Under the pieces are notes generated by a model. That model was not told where the DNA came from and ran no database searches. It worked only from the letters and a program-made list of their open reading frames with translations. From Chitinivibrionales bacterium (lineage in GTDB: Bacteria; Fibrobacterota; Chitinivibrionia; Chitinivibrionales; FEN-1185): a stretch of DNA of 64,000 bases. A program made the translations under genes and the position numbers. Position 1 is the stretch's first letter; each line of letters opens with the position of its first letter. Location of the stretch: assembly GCA_035516255.1 (NCBI GenBank), contig DATJAL010000031.1:124001-188000 (forward strand). Reading direction: 5' to 3'. Positions 54,446 through 62,633 of the stretch are shown here, one piece after another.

Positions 54446-56716
54446 TTACCTGACATTAACCATTTTCATCGTCACAACCTTTCCGTCCATGCTGCATTCC
54501 ACCACATAGGACCCTTTGCTTAAATCAATTCGCTGCGCCGGCCCTGCCGGATGATTTTTGTCAAAGGTCATTTTCTGGATGAGCCGGCCCTGAAGGTCCA
54601 GTATGATTACGGAAAAGGTTTTTCCCGCAAATTCCTGCGGGAATACGATCTGGTGTCCCGCGAGCCGGACTGAAAAATTACCGATCACACTGCTATTCTT
54701 CATGTTTGTCACGCCGGTCGTCGCGCAAGCCTGCGGCGCAAGCGTATCAGCCATGATGTCTTGGTACGCGGCTTCGATGCCGGCGCCGTTGATGATGGCC
54801 TGGGCCGCGGCCGACCAGGGGTTTCCGCTTTCGTTATGCGTATTGGTGACAGGGCAATTGGTGCCATTGTTCTGCAAGCTGGGCTGGTTGGTATAGTTGT
54901 TGTCCGTGACGATATTGTGGATGGTGTTGCTCCAGAGGTACAGCCAGAAGCTCGCTGCCTTATCCACGACATTGTTGTTGATTGCCCAGAGGCCCGATCC
55001 TTCGTCCGGCATTATCGCCGTTGCTCCATTGATCGTATAGTTTCTTGCTATTTGCGAATTAGGCGAGGAATTCATCACGTAAATCGTCCCGCCGTCATGC
55101 AATACCAGGTGATCGTTGCCGACTTTGTTATAGCTGATGGTAATGTTGTTCATCACCGTTGACGGCGGAATGGATCCCGATGCACCCCAGTACCAGCCCA
55201 GCGCGATCACGCCGTATGGCATGTAGCTCATGTCATTATGCGAAATTTCCAGCCCTTCGATAAAGTAGCCCGAAATGCCCTCGACCCGGATGAAATCCAT
55301 GGAGGTGTTCCTTGCAAAGTTGTCCTTCACAACGTTGCCTTGAGGTGCGCCTGCGATTCCGGGCGGGAATAACGGTCCGTTGCCGATTATATAGTCCTGC
55401 GGAGTTGAGATGTTGACCGTATTGCCCGCCAGGTCCTTGAAGACGTTTCCGATGATCGTGCTGTTGATCACGTCGTTTTCCAGATTGATTGCGATCGCGT
55501 TGCTGCATTGCAGGAATTTGCACCGCTCGATGCGCAGTGAGTCGCAGTTCCTGACGTCAATGGTCGACTGCGGCAGATCCTCGTTGGTGAAATAGGCCGC
55601 GTTATGGTCGCCGTCGGAGCGGAACTTGTAGAAGACCGCCGAGCTCTGCGAGCCGACGAACCCTTTTGAACCCGCGACATCGAAAAGCGAGCAATGGTCA
55701 TGCATGAACGTAATGCCGTAAAACTGCAGGTTCAGAATTCGGTTCGTCGTTGACGCTCCGTAGATTTGGAGCAGTCCTTCGCTGACGGGCGCGATGACCA
55801 TGGCGGTGTTCATGTTCTCGCCCCTGCTGTAATAATAGAGGGTATGGGCCGCTCTATCGAAATAAAACTGACCGGGGCTTGCGAGCAGTTCATAGGCGTT
55901 TCTGAACGTGAAATTGTACTTTGCACCAGACCCGTCCATGACGCCGAGCGCTCCCCATCTCAATTTTGCCGCGATGGCGCCCGTCGGCTGCTGCAGACTG
56001 ACGGTGGTCGTTGTGCCGGAGGTCGTCATGTCCCTGACGCACGCTATGTTGTCGCACCATTGCCAGTTCCACTCGATCTCGACGTCGCCGGGATTGGCAA
56101 AAGCAGGGAGCACCGATGAACTGAACGTCAAGGCGTCGAACGCCGACCCGCTCGTCTGCGCCCAGGGCTCGGTGCCGGCAACGGTAAACGTCCCCGAGGT
56201 GCCGGATGCCTGTTTGTTTTTCACTTCCGTCATTTTTGCCCGCACTCCATTGACATAGAGGCAGCGCAGCTTCGTGTCCCGGTTGAGCGTCGCCTTGTAG
56301 ATGCTGCCGCTCACGAGCGTCCAGCCCGTCACCGGCACGCCCCCGCTGATGACCGGCTTCTCGTCAACGCCGTTGCTGTTGTATGCTTTGTAAATCACCG
56401 AAAAGCCGTCTGTTCCCCCGTCGGCCGGGCCAAACGCGATTGGCGAGCCGGTGTAGTACGTGCCGCAGCGCAGGTAGACGTAAATGTCGCCGGTCAGGGG
56501 GCGGTTCACGGTGCGGACCGCGTCGCGCGCCTTGGTGATTGTCGCGAAGGGCCGGGCGAGCGTGCCGGGGTTGGTGTCGCTGCCGTTCGGCGACACATAA
56601 TAAGACGCCTGGGTGGCGGCATAAACCGGCATCCACGCGGGCGCTAACAGGATACTGCAGGCAACGATCAACAACCATTGAAGGAGTTTTTTTGATTTGC
56701 GATTCATTCTAAACAT
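54446..56716 (-). CDS. Secreted right-handed beta-helix protein with C-terminal sorting domain
   Basis: A 756-residue exported protein. The signal peptide follows ATG 56716 (AAGGAG seven bases upstream). A longer frame from 56803 has no ribosome-binding site. The mature start ASYYVSPNGSDTNPGT followed by PFATITKARDAV is typical of parallel beta-helix carbohydrate enzymes, including GH141-like proteins. Helical coils run through the middle (CDSLRIERCKFLQCSNAIAI, NNITISYNKVG). The last 80 residues resemble a type IX secretion tail (FSVIILDLQGRLIQKMTF, then KGSYVVECSMDGKVV). Probable polysaccharide-degrading enzyme on the surface or released; catalytic residues not assigned. Divergent from the GH2 gene. 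Confidence 0.78.
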   Translation of the reverse strand: MFRMNRKSKKLLQWLLIVACSILLAPAWMPVYAATQASYYVSPNGSDTNPGTLARPFATITKARDAVRTVNRPLTGDIYVYLRCGTYYTGSPIAFGPADGGTDGFSVIYKAYNSNGVDEKPVISGGVPVTGWTLVSGSIYKATLNRDTKLRCLYVNGVRAKMTEVKNKQASGTSGTFTVAGTEPWAQTSGSAFDALTFSSSVLPAFANPGDVEIEWNWQWCDNIACVRDMTTSGTTTTVSLQQPTGAIAAKLRWGALGVMDGSGAKYNFTFRNAYELLASPGQFYFDRAAHTLYYYSRGENMNTAMVIAPVSEGLLQIYGASTTNRILNLQFYGITFMHDHCSLFDVAGSKGFVGSQSSAVFYKFRSDGDHNAAYFTNEDLPQSTIDVRNCDSLRIERCKFLQCSNAIAINLENDVINSTIIGNVFKDLAGNTVNISTPQDYIIGNGPLFPPGIAGAPQGNVVKDNFARNTSMDFIRVEGISGYFIEGLEISHNDMSYMPYGVIALGWYWGASGSIPPSTVMNNITISYNKVGNDHLVLHDGGTIYVMNSSPNSQIARNYTINGATAIMPDEGSGLWAINNNVVDKAASFWLYLWSNTIHNIVTDNNYTNQPSLQNNGTNCPVTNTHNESGNPWSAAAQAIINGAGIEAAYQDIMADTLAPQACATTGVTNMKNSSVIGNFSVRLAGHQIVFPQEFAGKTFSVIILDLQGRLIQKMTFDKNHPAGPAQRIDLSKGSYVVECSMDGKVVTMKMVNVR

Positions 56717-57407
56717 GAATAAACTCCTTTTTACTTTCACCGACAAGGCGTAAAGAAAGGTGATGAAATTCTTTCTAGCTCGTCTTTGCTTGCCGGCAAG
56801 CATCTATGGAGGATAATCTACAAAATCGAGGCAGGAGGTGAGAAAGAGGAATGATGTGTCGGTTCAGGTTGGTGATATATTAATGTATAACTTTACATGG
56901 GGGCGCGGGTGGAGGTTGGGCAGGGATTACACCTTTTTATATGCCGGACGGGAGCGTTCGCTGAAGTACATTGAATTTTATTCCCGAATTCAAGGATGTT
57001 GCGCTTCGCGCATTTTATTACGTCGCTTACCTCATATCGGCCTAAATAAAAATATCCTATGATTTTTTATCGCCGCCTTGCGGCATTCCATGACGGTTGC
57101 GTTGTCAATCCAGCGGGAAACCGTTGCGGTGAAGACGATGAAAAACAGGATGATGTTCCGCGCCAGGGGCGACCGGAGGCCGTCGCAAAGCGCGGTGCTG
57201 CCCGGACGCCGCCGCGCAGCGGCATAGCGCCGTGGCAGCCGGAGCCGAAGGCGAGACCGAAGTGAGAACCGGTGCCGTGACCGGCAGGCGCTATGATAAA
57301 TCGTAACTTCTTAATAAAAACGCGAAGTGGTTTATTTTGGCAATTTGTTGCTGGAAGAGCTATATTTTTCATTCAAACCGTTCAGTCAACATAATAAAGG
57401 GGGGGAT
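56717..57407. other. Divergent gap between beta-helix and GH2 genes
   Basis: A 691-base gap. It should contain both promoters and includes GC-rich element copy B (57178-57265). On the minus strand an open stretch ending at about 57043 reads NIILFFIVFTATVSRWIDNA, a hydrophobic, protein-like segment without a credible start; it may be a remnant of an inserted element. The small plus-strand open frames (56838-57062, 57059-57265) lack ribosome-binding sites and are not accepted. Confidence 0.4.
57178..57265. repeat. GC-rich dispersed element, copy B
   Basis: Shares AGCGCGGTGCTGCC (57189-57202) and GTGGCAGCC (57232-57240) exactly with the block at 8462-8600, in the same order and orientation. Both continue with a GAG...GAGA(T/C)CG(A/G)A stretch. 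The distance between the shared words differs (29 versus 67 bases), so the copies have diverged by insertion or deletion. Confidence 0.55.
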
Positions 57408-60242
57408 ATGCAACGGAACATGATGCTGGCGGCGGCGTTCATTGCGGTCGCAGGAGCTGCACTCTGCCTGGCGGAAACCTACAGCCCTGAGCCGAGCGAC
57501 AGGGTCGATATCAACATGGGCGTCACGCCGTGGAAGTTTTCAAAAGGAGATGTTTCGGGGGCGACCGCGGTGGCGTTTGACGACGGAGCGTGGAAAACGG
57601 TCGGCGTGCCGCATACGTTCAACGACGACGACACCTACATCAACAACATCAGCGGCGACGGCGCGACCTATGGCGGCATGGCCGTGTACCGGAAGCATTT
57701 CACGCTTCCCGCGACCTATGCCAGCCGGAAGGTTTTCATTGAATTCGGCGGGGCCAACGTCGCCGCCGCGGTATATATCAACGGGACTTTCATTAACAGC
57801 AACAGCACGCTTGATCCTCTCTCCACCTACGCGTACGGTTTCGAGCCGTTCATCGTCGATGCCACGCCCTATGTGCATTTCGACGGGACCGACAACGTGC
57901 TCGCCGTCCGCGTCAGCAATCAAGGCGTCATCTATACCGATCCGGGGTTCGGGGGCGAACCGCGGTTCGGACAACACGACGGCGGCCTGTTCCGCCCGGT
58001 GTGGATGCGCATCACCAACAAAACATATGTGCCGGCAAACATCTATTCCGTGGTGAACAACTGGGGGACCTGCGTCGGAACGGTGAGCGCGAGCGATGCG
58101 TCGGCGACCGTGCGCATGATGACCAATGTCATGAACGAGAGCGGCGCGGCGCAGAGCGTCACGGTGACCACCAAGGTGGTTGACGCGCAGGACAACGTCG
58201 TTTTGTCCCTGACGAGCGCGCCGCAGTCCATTGCCGCGAACACGGCGTACGTGTTCGACCAGAGCGGCGACATCGCCAATCCGAAGCTGTGGTACCCGGC
58301 CAATAGCATCTGGGGAAAACCGAACATGCACAAGGTTTATCATATTGTCAAGGTCGGCGGGACCACGGTCGATGTGTTCACCAGCCCGCTCGGGATCCGG
58401 AAAATCACGTGGGACACCGACTATCCTTATATCAACGGGCATATGCATTATATGTGGGGCATGGCGGGCCGTTATAATTATCCGGCGCTCGGCTCCGCAG
58501 TGCCCGACGAGCTGTTGTGGAAAGACGCCAAGCTCACCGCCGATTGCGGCGGCACGAGCTGGCGGCCCGGCCACTCCGCCTGCGCGCACGAGTTCGTTGA
58601 GGCGTGCGACGCGTACGGCGTCATGCTCGATCAGCCGAGCGGCGACGGCGAGGGCGCGTTTCAGGCCAGCAACCTCAGGACGATAACGATCGCCTTCAAG
58701 ACCCAGTTGCATCGCGACATGATAGTCCATGACCGCAACCATCCCAGTATTCTCATGTGGGAAGTCACCAACGCCGGCATCATCGACAGTCTCGCCCGGT
58801 CGCTCAAGGCGCTCGCACTGCAATGGGACCCTATCGAAAAGCGGGCCCAGTCGGACCGGTCGTATGGCGACGGCTGCAAGGCCGGTATCTCCGACGTCAT
58901 CGAGTGTTCTTCGTCGGGATGCGAAGCGGGACAAAAAAATGGGGGGGTGGGAACCTGCGGAAAATTTCCGGCGTACGGCGCGGAAGCGTGGGATGCGGGC
59001 CCGGCGCGGATGTCACGCTTTGCCTATGATTATGAGCTTGACTTCTCAGGTCCTTACATGCAGAACTGGACAGCCTCCTGGAAAGCGGATGCGTTCGGCC
59101 TTGCGCATTGGTATCTTGCAGAGCCGCCAGGAGAGGTGGGAACGTTTCTGGGCGACGCCCGTACGGCGCGATCGTTCGGTTCGTCGGTCATGGATGCCAA
59201 CCGTCTTCCCAAACTGCTTTACAATATCTACCGCGTCTCCTGGATTCCGTACAGCATTAAACCCGGCGTTTGCATCGCGCACCATTGGAATAGAACGGGA
59301 ACGGTGCGTGTCAACGTGTTCAGCAACTGTCCTAAAGTCCGGTTATCGCTCAATGGGACCAGCCTCGGCGAGAAGGTGCCCAACCCGGCCGAAGGCGGGG
59401 GCACTGCGAGCTGGAGAGACCAGGCTACGACGCTTATTTCCTATCAATGCTATTGGGACGTCGCCTGGGCGGCAGGTACGCTCAAGGCTGACGGGCTCGA
59501 TTCCACCGGCAACGTCGTCTGCTCCGATCAAAAAGTGACGGCCGGCGACCCCGACCATGTCAAATTGACCGTGGATCCGAACCTGCAAAAGCCCGACGGG
59601 ACCACCTTCCAGATCACCGCGAACGGAACGGATTGCGCGACTCTCCTCGCCACCGTTGTTGACAAAAGCAACAACTGGTGTCCGACCGCCGTTAATCCGA
59701 TTACGTTTGCCGTTACCGGGCCGTGCGAATACCGCGGCGGCACCGACGCCTTCGTCACAGCCGGACAACCGGTCGGGTATCATGCACCGCTCGATCATGA
59801 ACTGAGCGCCGAGGGCGGCATGTGCAAAATCGCCGTTCGATCGACGTTCACAGCCGGGGCAGTGACCGTCACCGCCACTTCACCGGGGCTGGGCCAGGGG
59901 ACGGCCACCTACACCGTATATCCGGTGGGTACTGTTTCAACGATTTATAGTCCAGGAACCGCCGGTGGAATTTCGGGAAGCGCCATGCGCTTTCTTGAAA
60001 TAAGGGGTAATGTTGTGCGCTACTACCTCGAAACCCCCTCGGTGGTCGGCTTCGAAATGATTGATGCGGGCGGGCGCGTTATTGGACAAATCGCCGGAGC
60101 CAGGCAGGACAAAGGGTACCATTCCGTACCGCTTGTCAATGGTTCGATGTCGGGAAAGAAAAGCGGAAACGGAGTGTATTTTGTCAGGAGCAAGGTGGAT
60201 GGGAAATATGTGAATGTCAAGAGGATGATAGTGCTGATGTGA
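57408..60242 (+). CDS. Secreted glycoside hydrolase family 2 protein with C-terminal sorting domain
   Basis: A 944-residue exported GH2 protein. Signal peptide after ATG 57408 (GGGGGG upstream; the frame from 57327 is a longer shadow start). Sugar-binding domain around 40-205 (GVPHTFNDDDTYINN, GGMAVYRKHFTLP), an Ig-like domain, and a TIM barrel with GTSWRPGHSACAHEFVEACD and HDRNHPSILMWEVTNAG. The GH2 acid/base Glu that normally follows Asn is Ala456. Glu526 in GAEAWDAG is a candidate nucleophile. Ig-like domains and a type IX-like tail (GNGVYFVRSKVDGKYVNV) end the protein. Substrate unknown; likely beta-galactoside- or glucuronide-type glycan. Confidence 0.86.
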   Translation: MQRNMMLAAAFIAVAGAALCLAETYSPEPSDRVDINMGVTPWKFSKGDVSGATAVAFDDGAWKTVGVPHTFNDDDTYINNISGDGATYGGMAVYRKHFTLPATYASRKVFIEFGGANVAAAVYINGTFINSNSTLDPLSTYAYGFEPFIVDATPYVHFDGTDNVLAVRVSNQGVIYTDPGFGGEPRFGQHDGGLFRPVWMRITNKTYVPANIYSVVNNWGTCVGTVSASDASATVRMMTNVMNESGAAQSVTVTTKVVDAQDNVVLSLTSAPQSIAANTAYVFDQSGDIANPKLWYPANSIWGKPNMHKVYHIVKVGGTTVDVFTSPLGIRKITWDTDYPYINGHMHYMWGMAGRYNYPALGSAVPDELLWKDAKLTADCGGTSWRPGHSACAHEFVEACDAYGVMLDQPSGDGEGAFQASNLRTITIAFKTQLHRDMIVHDRNHPSILMWEVTNAGIIDSLARSLKALALQWDPIEKRAQSDRSYGDGCKAGISDVIECSSSGCEAGQKNGGVGTCGKFPAYGAEAWDAGPARMSRFAYDYELDFSGPYMQNWTASWKADAFGLAHWYLAEPPGEVGTFLGDARTARSFGSSVMDANRLPKLLYNIYRVSWIPYSIKPGVCIAHHWNRTGTVRVNVFSNCPKVRLSLNGTSLGEKVPNPAEGGGTASWRDQATTLISYQCYWDVAWAAGTLKADGLDSTGNVVCSDQKVTAGDPDHVKLTVDPNLQKPDGTTFQITANGTDCATLLATVVDKSNNWCPTAVNPITFAVTGPCEYRGGTDAFVTAGQPVGYHAPLDHELSAEGGMCKIAVRSTFTAGAVTVTATSPGLGQGTATYTVYPVGTVSTIYSPGTAGGISGSAMRFLEIRGNVVRYYLETPSVVGFEMIDAGGRVIGQIAGARQDKGYHSVPLVNGSMSGKKSGNGVYFVRSKVDGKYVNVKRMIVLM

Positions 60243-60289
60243 TGCCGGAGATTTTCCGGCCTGTTATTTATAACGGTAATAAAAACAGA

Positions 60290-60325
60290 AAGAGCACGAC
60301 CTGGCAAGATCGTGCTCTTGTTATA
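60290..60325 (+). terminator. Rho-independent terminator of the GH2 gene
   Basis: AAGAGCACGA (60290-60299) and TCGTGCTCTT (60310-60319) form a perfect ten-base-pair stem with a ten-base loop, followed by GTTAT. It lies 48 bases after the stop codon. The preceding A-rich stretch could make it work in both directions. Confidence 0.8.
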
Positions 60326-60354
60326 AATTGATTATTCACCGCATCAACAGAAAT

Positions 60355-60555
60355 TTAAAATTCCCGGTGCCGATATCTTTTGATGCGTTCCAGTTTCTCT
60401 TTCGCCAATGTGTAGGGTTTGGTTTCTTTGGCAACGTGCGCGCTATCCGCATGAAGTGACGCCCCGAAAATTATAGAACGAAAATGCTTCGCCCTATCAA
60501 TCCGTGATGTCAGGTTTACTGAATCGGCATTTTCATGCTGGCGCTGTTGGGCGCT
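60355..60555 (-). pseudogene. Possible decayed gene fragment
   Basis: A 66-codon open stretch bounded by stop codons that reads like protein (NLTSRIDRAKHFRSIIFG, then KPYTLAKEKLERIKRYRHRE) but contains no ATG or GTG start codon. The composition, with a basic helical C-terminus, is gene-like. It may be the tail of a gene broken by a deletion or frameshift. I do not recognise a family. The rest of the 60243-60617 gap shows only the terminator. Confidence 0.3.
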
Positions 60556-60617
60556 TTAAATTTGTACGTTACTGTGTTTCGTATTTTCTGCGGCGGCGCC
60601 TTTCTTTCCCTCCTGGT

Positions 60618-61019
60618 TCATTCTCCATCGAGAGCACCTACCTCAAAAACGTCGGTTACCGGGGTTCCAAAAAGCTTCGCTGCAGCTGCTAAATGGTCTG
60701 GAACGTGGGGCATAAAGCAATAAATCCCATCCGATATTTCTTGCTTAGTGAATTTGTCTGGCCATAAAATCAGAGCCATAATGAATGCTGCGTCGTCTGT
60801 CCAGTCAAGCAAATGAAATGAGATACGGTCGGCAATTTTCTTATCAAGTTCTGTGCGAAGAACATTAGTTATAGTTTTTCGTAATTTTTCTGGGATTTGA
60901 GCATTCTTTATTGAATCGGCTCTTTCACCTACAGCGTCTTTGTAGAGATTAAAAACCTTTAACCGAAGATCTTTATGCTTCTTCTTCAGTTTACTTAACC
61001 ACGTCCTTTTGTAATTCAT
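60618..61019 (-). CDS. Uncharacterised 133-residue protein coupled to DUF5677 gene
   Basis: I do not recognise a family. The N-terminus is strongly basic (MNYKRTWLSKLKKKHKDLRL); the rest is helical with DRISFHLLDWTDDAAFIMAL and ISDGIYCFMPHVPDHLAAAA. No signal peptide. The ATG at 61019 has AGGCGG upstream and lies inside the end of the DUF5677 gene (29-base overlap), so the two are translationally coupled. An eight-residue longer version would begin at TTG 61043. AT-rich relative to the window. A role together with the DUF5677 protein is likely but unknown. Confidence 0.65.
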   Translation of the reverse strand: MNYKRTWLSKLKKKHKDLRLKVFNLYKDAVGERADSIKNAQIPEKLRKTITNVLRTELDKKIADRISFHLLDWTDDAAFIMALILWPDKFTKQEISDGIYCFMPHVPDHLAAAAKLFGTPVTDVFEVGALDGE

Positions 61020-61938
61020 TGGATTTTGCCGCCTTTTTGTCAATTCGTATTTCGTCCATTTCGTTTAAATATAGAAGAAGCTTTGCCATTTTCTCAAGAA
61101 CGTTAATTGTAAAGCGGTCAGGGTCAGATTTTCTCCAGTTTAGGAAATCAATGGATGCTTTTATTGGTATTAAGCTTTGAGGCAATATGTAGCGGGGATC
61201 AACTCGGTCATGAGAGTATTTCGGTAAAAAGCCGGTGCCTGATTCCTCTAGATGGTTGATTTGAATGTCGTACCATGTTCCATGAATATAAGCACTTTGG
61301 CTTCCGAAGAGGAAGGAGTATGCTTTGCCCCACTCAAAAGATTTATCGCGGTCGTTAAGGAAGTCAAGGATCTGTCGGAATGACCTATTATCAAGTTTCC
61401 AATGTTTGTTAGTCATCAGATCGTCAATTGAAAGGTTAACCTTGTTAATCCTGTTTTCAATTTTCCTAACCATCCTTTTTTCAATATTGAGAAGAGGACG
61501 TTCTTTTTCCCGTTCCTTGATATATTTGTAGTCCTCCATAGTTGATTTAAACGATGACTTTATAAAACTGTCTATTGAAGATTTCCCGTTGATTATCAAA
61601 TATTTCATTATTGTGTAAGTCTCAAAAAGTAATCTAGAAAAAATTGATGCGATTTCACCTTTGTCGCTAGAAACTGAATAAAGGAGGTGGTCGTACAATT
61701 TGAAAAGACGAACCATGTGTCCCACTATCACTGCATCGTGTAATTCGAAGGAATCCTTGTTTGTAATAAATTCGTCTTTTGTAAGCGAGCCAGTACATAG
61801 AATTGCCAAATTTCTTATATAATTACCTGACTCAATTCCTAATTTCATCAAGGTATTAAAATCACAAAGATCTGACCTTTTAAAACAGGCATCAACCCAA
61901 CTTTCAATTCTATTGATCTCTTGAATTGTTTCGTCCAT
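60991..61938 (-). CDS. DUF5677-like protein
   Basis: A 315-residue helical cytoplasmic protein resembling the DUF5677 family. SIFSRLLFETYTIMKYLIIN and SQSAYIHGTWYDIQINHLEE (containing the HGTW motif) are the recognisable parts. The family is found mostly in accessory and variable regions and has no established activity. The gene is clearly AT-rich compared with neighbouring genes, consistent with horizontal acquisition. It overlaps a small downstream gene by 29 bases. A defence-type function is possible but speculative. Confidence 0.68.
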   Translation of the reverse strand: MDETIQEINRIESWVDACFKRSDLCDFNTLMKLGIESGNYIRNLAILCTGSLTKDEFITNKDSFELHDAVIVGHMVRLFKLYDHLLYSVSSDKGEIASIFSRLLFETYTIMKYLIINGKSSIDSFIKSSFKSTMEDYKYIKEREKERPLLNIEKRMVRKIENRINKVNLSIDDLMTNKHWKLDNRSFRQILDFLNDRDKSFEWGKAYSFLFGSQSAYIHGTWYDIQINHLEESGTGFLPKYSHDRVDPRYILPQSLIPIKASIDFLNWRKSDPDRFTINVLEKMAKLLLYLNEMDEIRIDKKAAKSNELQKDVVK

Positions 61939-62360
61939 ATTGGTTTTCTTGTTGTCGTTTTGTAATTGTCTTAGAATTACCGCCGCCGCTCTTGATTCAT
62001 TCGTGTAAATTTATTGCGTCCCAACTAGTCGCATGCTCTACTTCCCCAAAACCAGCAAAATTCACCACCACGTATATCATGCGCACCAAAACGGCATACA
62101 TGTCATACTTTTTAGCCGCCTAAAGTATGTCATACGTTTTTATCTTTTTTAAGGTTTAAATGGGCTATTGGGCTTCGTATCCTGCATGTTGCCGGTTAGC
62201 TGACGTGGGTACGGGTTTCTGTTTAAATCAACATTCCCGCCTTCCCCAAAAGCAAGTTTTCCGCATCTGCGCCGCTCGCGAATAAAAACAAAATCGGGTA
62301 TACTGCTTATACCCGGTGATAGGTGGTGTCCAATTGTGGTGGTTCTTCTTTTTATTTTTA
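61939..62360. other. Gene-free AT-rich gap with palindrome
   Basis: No gene is supported. CATACTTT (62104-62111) and AAAGTATG (62122-62129) form a perfect eight-base stem; overlapping it is GTATGTCATAC. On the minus strand a 34-residue open frame (62101 to 61997, beginning MYAVLVRMIYVVVNFAGFGE) reads protein-like but lacks a clear ribosome-binding site. The palindrome may mark an operator, a terminator or the end of an inserted segment. Confidence 0.4.
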
Positions 62361-62525
62361 CAGCGCGAAGCGCGCACCTTAGCAGGAAGGGGTGCGGGTG
62401 CGGATCGCCGGCGCCGCGCTTTTAAAAGGCAAGGAGCATACGCGGTGCCGGAAGCCGCACCCCAGGGATTTCGCGCGCCCAATTGGAAGGGCGCAAAGCG
62501 ACACGAAGTGGTTGCCCCACCAGAA
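62361..62525. repeat. GC-rich dispersed element, copy C
   Basis: GC-rich block in an AT-rich gap. CGCTTTTAAA (62417-62426) is shared with 8530-8539, and both are followed by GCATA...CGGTG...AGCC. It also carries internal inverted words such as GCGCGAAGCGCGC. It marks a sharp change of base composition next to the pyruvate:ferredoxin oxidoreductase gene. Confidence 0.45.
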
Positions 62526-62556
62526 TCTTTTTAAAATCCAATTAATAATAGAACAA

Positions 62557-62598
62557 ATAAAAATCCCCGGAAAATCAAACTCAAAAATTTCCCGGGGA
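62557..62598 (-). terminator. Rho-independent terminator of the pyruvate:ferredoxin oxidoreductase gene
   Basis: On the minus strand TCCCCGGGAAA pairs with TTTCCGGGGA (one bulged base) and is followed by TTTTTAT. It lies 36 bases after the stop codon. Confidence 0.88.
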
Positions 62599-62633
62599 CT
62601 TTAAAATCAAATCAAACAAAACAAATTACCAAT

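Noticed and set aside
57043-57200. Minus-strand protein-like stretch (ILFFIVFTATVSRWID) as a gene
   Set aside because: There is no start codon with a ribosome-binding site, and the frame runs into the GC-rich repeat; kept only as a note in the gap description.
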